Source: Falsiroseomonas sp051433165
Lineage (GTDB): Bacteria > Pseudomonadota > Alphaproteobacteria > Acetobacterales > Acetobacteraceae
DNA: 64,000 nt
Reading direction: 5' to 3'
Assembly (NCBI RefSeq): GCF_051433165.1
Contig: NZ_JBHMFS010000011.1
Span: 110,892 to 174,891, forward strand
Under the pieces are notes generated by a model. That model had not been told where the DNA came from and did no database searches. It was given only the letters and a program-made list of their open reading frames with translations. Position 1 is the first letter of the stretch; every line of letters begins with the position of its first letter. Position numbers and translations under genes: made by a program. Positions 59,703 to 64,000 of this stretch are shown piece by piece.

Positions 59703-61007
59703 CTACCCCGCCACCCGCCCGAAGATCGCCGTCAGCACCGCGTAAAGCACGCCGCCGACGAGGAAGCCCACCAGCGTGCCGTTCATCCGCACATATTGCA
59801 GGTCGCGGCCCACGCGCAGCTCGATCTTTTCGGTCACCGTCGCCGTGTCCCAGTTCCGCACCACGCCGGCGATGAAATCCGAAAGCTGGGTCCGCGCGCG
59901 CGGCAGCAGGGCGATCAGGGCGCGTTCGGCGCCCTTGTTCAGCCGGTCGCGCGCCGCCGGATCCTCCGCCAGCATGGTGCCGAGATTGCCCAGCGCCGCC
60001 TGCAGCGCCTGCACGGTGCGACCATTCGGGTTCGTCGCATCCGCCTCCAGCGCCGCGCGCAGCCGGCCCCAGATATCACCGAGCCAGGCGGCGACGGCCG
60101 GATGGGCCAACGCCTCCCGCAAGGCACGGCCGACGGCGGCGGCGCGGTCCGGGTCGGTCTCCAGCCTTGTGATCTCGGTGCGGATCCAGGTCTCGAAGGC
60201 GGCGCGCAGGTCGCTGTCACCGGGCTGCACGCGGTCCAGCTCGGCATTCAGGGCCGACAGCACGCGGCGCGCGATGCCGGCGCCGGCGAACCAGCCGACC
60301 AGCGCGCCACCCTCCGCCCGCACCCGCGCCGCAATGGCTGCCTGAAGCTGGTCCTCCTTCGCTGCCAGCACGGCCTTGAGCTGGCCGATCGCCAGGTCGA
60401 ACACCTCCTGGTGCCGGCCGCCCTCGATCAGCGCGGTCAGCGCGCGGGCGAGCACCCGGGCGGCGGCCGGCCCGCCGGCGATGCGCGGCAGCAGGCGGCC
60501 CATCAGGCGGCGGGCGCGGCCATCTTCCAGGCTGGCCAGGATGCGCGGCAGCCCCTTGGCCAGCGCCCCGGCGGCCGGCTGCACCGCGTCGGGGTCGGAG
60601 AAGAAATCGCCCAGCACCCGCGCCAGATCCACCTTGGACAGGACGCGGGCGACCTCGGCCTCCGTGAAGACGTGGTTGGCGACGAAGCGGCCGAGGCCGG
60701 CGCCCAGCCTTTCCTTCTGCATCGGGATGATGGCGGTGTGCGGGATCGGCAGGCCGAGCGGGTGGCGGAACAGCGCCGTCACCGCGAACCAGTCGGCGAT
60801 GCCGCCGACCACGCCGGCCTTGGCGGCGGCCTGCAGCAGATCCGTGCCGTAGCCGGGCGGCAGCGCATAGCTGCCGATCAGCAGCCCCCCCATGCCGGCG
60901 AGCAGCCCGGTGGCGGCGGCGCGGTGCCGCTTGAGTCCGCGGCGGAGCTCGTCCTCGGTATCCGAGGTGAGGGGGAGGGGCGAGGGGGGCGGGGGGCTGT
61001 CCTGCAT
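59703..61007 (-). CDS. DUF445 family membrane protein
   Basis: A 433-residue protein of the DUF445 (YjiN-like) family. The N-terminal membrane helix LLAGMGGLLIGSYALPPGYG is followed by the conserved GVVGGIADWFAVTALFRHPLG and IPHTAIIPMQKERLGAGLG; a long helical periplasmic or cytoplasmic region follows, and a second helix closes the protein (LVGFLVGGVLYAVLTAIFG). Function is unknown. The ATG at 61007 is preferred; 14 codons upstream another ATG exists. It is divergent from the zinc-type ABC operon, 82 bases away. Confidence 0.85.
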   Translation of the reverse strand: MQDSPPPPSPLPLTSDTEDELRRGLKRHRAAATGLLAGMGGLLIGSYALPPGYGTDLLQAAAKAGVVGGIADWFAVTALFRHPLGLPIPHTAIIPMQKERLGAGLGRFVANHVFTEAEVARVLSKVDLARVLGDFFSDPDAVQPAAGALAKGLPRILASLEDGRARRLMGRLLPRIAGGPAAARVLARALTALIEGGRHQEVFDLAIGQLKAVLAAKEDQLQAAIAARVRAEGGALVGWFAGAGIARRVLSALNAELDRVQPGDSDLRAAFETWIRTEITRLETDPDRAAAVGRALREALAHPAVAAWLGDIWGRLRAALEADATNPNGRTVQALQAALGNLGTMLAEDPAARDRLNKGAERALIALLPRARTQLSDFIAGVVRNWDTATVTEKIELRVGRDLQYVRMNGTLVGFLVGGVLYAVLTAIFGRVAG

Positions 61008-61052
61008 CGCAAGCGGAGGTAGTCCACCGCAAGGCCTTTTCCCAGGCACAGC

Positions 61053-61088
61053 TTGAACGCTATAGGGGGCGTGACGTTATAAGGTAAC
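61053..61088 (+). promoter_or_regulatory. Promoter with Zur-like palindrome for the zinc ABC importer
   Basis: TTGAAC at 61053-61058 is followed 18 bases later by TTATAA (61077-61082), which is the centre of the dyad GTGACGTTATAAGGTAAC (61071-61088; 7 of 9 pairs). This agrees at 13 of 18 positions with the alphaproteobacterial Zur-box consensus GNAATGTTATAACATTNC as I recall it. Binding would occlude the -10. Transcription would begin at about 61090, where the first ATG lies. Confidence 0.5.
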
Positions 61089-61089
61089 C

Positions 61090-61224
61090 ATGCACTCCCT
61101 GTTCTCCTCCCTCCGCGCCGTGGATCCCCTGGCCCTCTCGGCCAGCGCCGGCGCGCGCCTGCTGTTGGCGGCCAGCGTGCTGGCGGTGCTGTGGGCTGCC
61201 GTGTTCTGGGCCTTGGCGGCATGA
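61090..61224 (+). CDS. Small 44-residue single-helix membrane protein upstream of the ABC importer
   Basis: ATG at 61090 opens a 44-residue frame with one hydrophobic helix (ARLLLAASVLAVLWAAVFWA) and a polar N-terminus; the stop overlaps the ATG of the ATPase gene (ATGA). It lies directly behind the Zur-like palindrome, with AAGG just before the start. It may be a genuine small subunit, or a leader whose translation feeds into the ATPase gene. No family recognised. Confidence 0.45.
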   Translation: MHSLFSSLRAVDPLALSASAGARLLLAASVLAVLWAAVFWALAA

Positions 61225-61988
61225 GGCAGGTGGTGACGGAAAAGCCCGTGCCGCGGCGCGGGCCGGCGGTGGAGATCGCCAACCTGACGGCGACGCATCA
61301 GCGGCATCCGGCCGTGCATCACGTCTCCGCGCGCTTCGCTGCCGGGTCGCTGGCGGCCATCGTCGGGCCGAATGGCGCGGGCAAGACCACGTTGCTGCGG
61401 GCGATCGCCGGGCTGCACCGGGTGGATGAGGGGCGGGTGACCCTGACCGGCGCCAAGCCGCGTGTGGCGCTGCTGCCGCAGCAATCCGGCATGGACCGCG
61501 CCTTCCCGATCCTTTGCCTCGATGTGGTGCTGCAGGGCATGTGGTCCCGCCTCGGGGCCTTCCGCGGCACCAGCGCGGCGGACCGGGACCGGGCGCAGCA
61601 GGCGCTGGAGGCGGTGGGGCTGGGCGGTTTCGCGCGCCGTTCCGTCGGCGCCATGTCCGCCGGCCAGTTCCAGCGGCTGCTGTTCGCGCGGCTGCTGGTG
61701 CAGGACGCGGACCTGATCCTGCTGGATGAGCCGTTCAACGCGGTGGATGCTCGCACCGCCGCGGACCTGCTGGCCGTGCTGCGCCGCTGGCATGGCGAGG
61801 GCCGCACCGTGCTGGCGGTGCTGCATGACCTGGACCTGGTGCAGCGCGAATTCCCCGACTGCCTGTTGCTGGCGCGGGAGGCGATTGCCTGCGGTCCGAC
61901 CGCGGAGGTGCTCTCCGCCACCAACCGCCTGCGTGCCCGGATGATGGCCGAAGCCTGGGACGAGACCGCCCCCGCCTGCGCGGCATGA
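61221..61988 (+). CDS. znuC: Zinc/manganese-type ABC transporter ATPase
   Basis: A 255-residue ABC ATPase of the metal-importer (ZnuC/MntB) group. Walker A is VGPNGAGKTTLLRAIAGLHR, the signature is MSAGQFQRLLFARLL (a variant of LSGGQ), Walker B is LILLDEPFNAVD, and the H-loop is VLHDLDLV. PQQSGMDRAFPILCLDVVLQG is typical of zinc importers. Zinc is favoured by the Zur-like box; manganese cannot be excluded. Start overlaps the 44-residue frame. Confidence 0.85.
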   Translation: MRQVVTEKPVPRRGPAVEIANLTATHQRHPAVHHVSARFAAGSLAAIVGPNGAGKTTLLRAIAGLHRVDEGRVTLTGAKPRVALLPQQSGMDRAFPILCLDVVLQGMWSRLGAFRGTSAADRDRAQQALEAVGLGGFARRSVGAMSAGQFQRLLFARLLVQDADLILLDEPFNAVDARTAADLLAVLRRWHGEGRTVLAVLHDLDLVQREFPDCLLLAREAIACGPTAEVLSATNRLRARMMAEAWDETAPACAA

Positions 61989-61997
61989 TACCATTGC

Positions 61998-62049
61998 GCC
62001 GCATAGGCGGCGGGCCGCATTCGCGGCCTCGGACCGGTCAGCAGACCGG
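61998..62049. repeat. Three consecutive hairpins between the ATPase and permease genes
   Basis: Within the 78-base gap there are three stem-loops in a row: GCCGC/GCGGC (61998-62011), GGCCGC-ATTC-GCGGCC (62013-62028) and CCGGTC-AGCA-GACCGG (62034-62049). They could stabilise or attenuate the message between the two subunit genes. Confidence 0.6.
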
Positions 62050-62066
62050 CCCGCAGGCTTAGGGCG

Positions 62067-62930
62067 ATGGACTGGCTGTTCGGCCCCTTTATCGAATTCG
62101 GCTTCATGCGCCGCGCTTTGGTGGGCTGCCTGGCGCTGGCGGTGGCTGCACCCTTGCTCGGTGTGTTCCTGATGCTGCGCCGGACCTCCCTGACCGCGGA
62201 GGTTCTGGCGCATGGCGTGACGCCGGGCATCGCCGCGGGCTTCCTGATCGCGGGGTTTTCGGTGCCGGCCATGTCGCTGGGCGGGCTGATCGCCGGCCTG
62301 GCGGTGGCGGTGGGCGCCGGGGCGCTGTCCCGCGCCACGGGGGGGCGGGAGGATGCGGCGCTGACGGCGCTGTACTTGATCGCGCTGGCGCTGGGCGTCA
62401 CGCTGGTGTCGCTGCGGGGCGATACCTCCGACCTCACGCATCTGTTGTTCGGCCAGGTGCTGGGGGTGGATGACCCGGCGCTGCTGCTGATGGCGGGCGT
62501 TGCCACCCTGACCCTGCCGGTGCTGGCGCTGGCCTGGCGGCCGCTGGCGCTGGAATGCTTCGACCCGGGCTTTGCGCAGGCGGAGGGCGTGCGCGGCGGG
62601 CTGTGGCACGGGCTGTTCCTGGTGCTGGTGGTACTGAACGTGCTGGCGGCCTTTCAGGCGATGGGCACGCTGATGGCGGTGGGGCTGATGATGCTGCCGG
62701 CCGTCGCCGCGCGGCATTGGGGGCGGGAATTGTCGGGCATGGCCTATGCCGCGGTCGGGCTTGCGATGGTCTCGGCCGTGTTCGGGCTGCTGGCGAGCTA
62801 CCACCTCGACCTGCCCTCCGGCCCCGCCATCGTGCTGACGGCGGGGGTGGCCTGGGCGATCTCCGTGATCTTCGGGCCGGTGGATGGGCTGCTCGCGCGC
62901 TGGGTGCGGCGGCCGCATCTGGCCGGCTGA
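62067..62930 (+). CDS. znuB: Zinc/manganese-type ABC transporter permease
   Basis: A 287-residue ABC-3 family permease with about eight membrane helices. Characteristic motifs: FMRRALVGCLALAVAAPLLG, the EVLAHGVTPGIAAGFLIAG region (EAA-like loop) and AAFQAMGTLMAVGLMMLPAV. It partners the ATPase 78 bases upstream. A periplasmic ZnuA-type binding protein is not found in this window and the gene abuts a convergent gene, so the binding protein must be encoded elsewhere. Confidence 0.85.
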   Translation: MDWLFGPFIEFGFMRRALVGCLALAVAAPLLGVFLMLRRTSLTAEVLAHGVTPGIAAGFLIAGFSVPAMSLGGLIAGLAVAVGAGALSRATGGREDAALTALYLIALALGVTLVSLRGDTSDLTHLLFGQVLGVDDPALLLMAGVATLTLPVLALAWRPLALECFDPGFAQAEGVRGGLWHGLFLVLVVLNVLAAFQAMGTLMAVGLMMLPAVAARHWGRELSGMAYAAVGLAMVSAVFGLLASYHLDLPSGPAIVLTAGVAWAISVIFGPVDGLLARWVRRPHLAG

Positions 62931-63896
62931 TCAGGTCTGCTTGCGGTAGGAATAGTTCTTGTTCAGCCGTTCCAGCAGATAGTCGCCATACAGCACGGGC
63001 GGGTGGCGCGGCGGGTTGGTGGCGCTGGTGCAGCTCGGCAGGCAGGCCACTTCGCTCGCCATGTCCATGTCGAAGAAATACGGGCAGGAATAGCGTTCGC
63101 CGCCCGACAGGTTCTTCACCCGATGCGGCGTGGATTGCCAGCGGCCATTGGTCCAGCGCGCCAGCATGTCGCCGACATTCACCACGAAGCTGCCGGGGAT
63201 CGGCGTGGCCTGCAGCCAGACGCCATCGGCGCGTCGCACCTCCAGCCCGCCTGACATGTCCTGCAGCAGCACGGTGATGAAGCCGTAATCGGTGTGCGGG
63301 GCGGAGCCGAATTCATCCTCCGCCGCATCGGGTGGCTGCGGCGGGTAGTGCAGCAGGCGCAGGAAGGTGGTGGGGGTTTCGAACCACTTCAGCAGGAAAT
63401 CGGCCGGCAGGTTCAGCGCCAGCGCGATCGGGCGCAGCAGGCGGCGGCAGAAGGCCTCCATCGCCGCCTGGTAGGCCAGGATTTCGGCGCGGAACTCGGG
63501 CAGAGCCTCGGGCCACTGGTTGGGGCCCTGCAAGGGCAGGCCGAAGCGCGGGTCGTCCTCCGCCACCTCATGCATGAACATGAAGGATTCGGAGAAGTTG
63601 GGCTTGGTGACGCGGGCGACCGAGGATGTCTGGATGACGCTGGTCTTTGGCGCCATGTAGCCGCGGTGAAAGCCGTTCATGTCGATGGCGCGCTTCGCCG
63701 CATCTGGCAGGGCGTGGAAGCGGCGCGACGCCGCGAAGATCGCCGCCTGCTGCGCCGCGCTGATCGGCGTGTTGGCGAAATAGGCGAAGCCGATACCGCC
63801 AAAGGCCGCATCCAGCGCCCGGGCTATGGCAGCATCGCCCGCGTCTGTGCCCAGGGCGCCGAGATCGATGACCGGCAGGTTGTCGGCGGCGCCCAT
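62931..63896 (-). CDS. Isopenicillin N synthase-like 2-oxoglutarate/Fe(II) oxygenase
   Basis: A 321-residue protein of the IPNS/plant dioxygenase group: NLPVIDLGAL at the N-terminus, then the double-stranded beta helix with the iron ligands HxD (APHTDYGF) and distal His (STPHRVKN) and the substrate/2OG Arg region ERYSCPYFF. Bacterial members act on a wide range of small molecules; no antibiotic gene cluster is present, so penicillin formation should not be assumed. ATG at 63896. Its stop abuts the znuB stop. Confidence 0.88.
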   Translation of the reverse strand: MGAADNLPVIDLGALGTDAGDAAIARALDAAFGGIGFAYFANTPISAAQQAAIFAASRRFHALPDAAKRAIDMNGFHRGYMAPKTSVIQTSSVARVTKPNFSESFMFMHEVAEDDPRFGLPLQGPNQWPEALPEFRAEILAYQAAMEAFCRRLLRPIALALNLPADFLLKWFETPTTFLRLLHYPPQPPDAAEDEFGSAPHTDYGFITVLLQDMSGGLEVRRADGVWLQATPIPGSFVVNVGDMLARWTNGRWQSTPHRVKNLSGGERYSCPYFFDMDMASEVACLPSCTSATNPPRHPPVLYGDYLLERLNKNYSYRKQT

Positions 63897-63944
63897 GGTG
63901 TTCCTCGTCCCGGTGGGACTGGCAGCCAACGCTCCAGCCCCCTG

Positions 63945-64000
63945 TGCGTCAAGCCGGGCGAGTCAAGCCGGGCGCGTCAAGCCGGGCGCGTCAAGCTGGG
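63945..64000. repeat. Tandem 14-bp repeat reaching the window end
   Basis: Four units of 14 bases (63945-63958, 63959-63972, 63973-63986, 63987-64000) of the form CGCGTCAAGCCGGG, with one or two changes each. The array continues beyond the window. It lies in the upstream region of the IPNS-like gene. Confidence 0.75.

Noticed and set aside
62931..63896. Beta-lactam biosynthesis from an isopenicillin N synthase-like gene
   Set aside because: No ACV synthetase or other antibiotic genes are near; this oxygenase family is widespread in primary and secondary metabolism.
63945..64000. CRISPR array
   Set aside because: Units are only 14 bases and directly adjacent, with no spacers.

Overview
This is a roughly 64 kb piece of a very GC-rich chromosome from an alphaproteobacterium, most likely Acetobacteraceae (Roseomonas-like). 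That placement is inferred from several things seen here: a cellulose synthase cluster with a BcsD gene and a fused BcsA-BcsB, a Bug-type solute-binding protein, a class I PHA synthase, a PEP-CTERM protein, and two gene orders common in Alphaproteobacteria (ispH-thrB-rnhA and aminotransferase-hom-glpX-recJ). No rRNA, tRNA, CRISPR array, prophage or intact insertion sequence was seen. Almost every gene looks chromosomal and vertically inherited; non-coding DNA is scarce and often folds into hairpins.

Layout. 0-2.1 kb (minus): outer-membrane lipid transport pair mlaA-mlaC followed by a 3-hydroxyisobutyryl-CoA hydrolase that leaves the window. 2.3-10.5 kb: metF, a Bug-family receptor, a BASS transporter, a secreted pentapeptide-repeat protein, uvrD, a 205-bp palindromic hairpin element, prmA and a DUF1127 protein. 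10.7-12.5 kb: aminopeptidase P. 12.6-25.0 kb (plus): cellulose cluster bcsZ, bcsP-like, bcsQ, bcsAB, bcsC, bcsD, with stop/start overlaps at bcsQ/bcsAB and bcsAB/bcsC. 25.1-32.1 kb (mainly minus): rnhA, thrB, ispH; then an uncharacterised operon headed by ETF-ubiquinone oxidoreductase. 32.2-35.5 kb (plus): a cysteine-free family-4-like uracil-DNA glycosylase, a Slt70-type lytic transglycosylase and moaB.

35.6-47.8 kb is the least conventional region. On the minus strand a membrane-anchored helical-repeat protein is followed by a glutathione transferase, a DUF1028 protein and an M20 hydrolase broken by one frameshift. Divergently on the plus strand lies a tightly overlapping operon: a PelD-like c-di-GMP receptor, a PelE-like protein, a protein of about 12 membrane segments, glycerol kinase, a SelA-like PLP enzyme and a lipoprotein. 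The PelD/PelE-like pair has no PelF, PelA, PelC or recognisable PelG in the window, so it may be an undescribed c-di-GMP-controlled envelope module.

48-57 kb: PHA synthase, a lipoprotein, then aminotransferase-hom-glpX-recJ. 57-64 kb: an LLM flavin oxidoreductase, a nucleoside deaminase, a frameshifted PEP-CTERM gene behind a consensus sigma-54 promoter, a DUF445 membrane protein, a zinc-type ABC importer behind a Zur-like palindrome, and an isopenicillin-N-synthase-like oxygenase.

Two c-di-GMP readouts (the PilZ domain of BcsA and the PelD-like protein), two envelope lipid or lipoprotein systems and a PEP-CTERM protein give the window a cell-surface and biofilm theme. Two protein-coding genes carry apparent single-base deletions; these could be real lesions or assembly errors.
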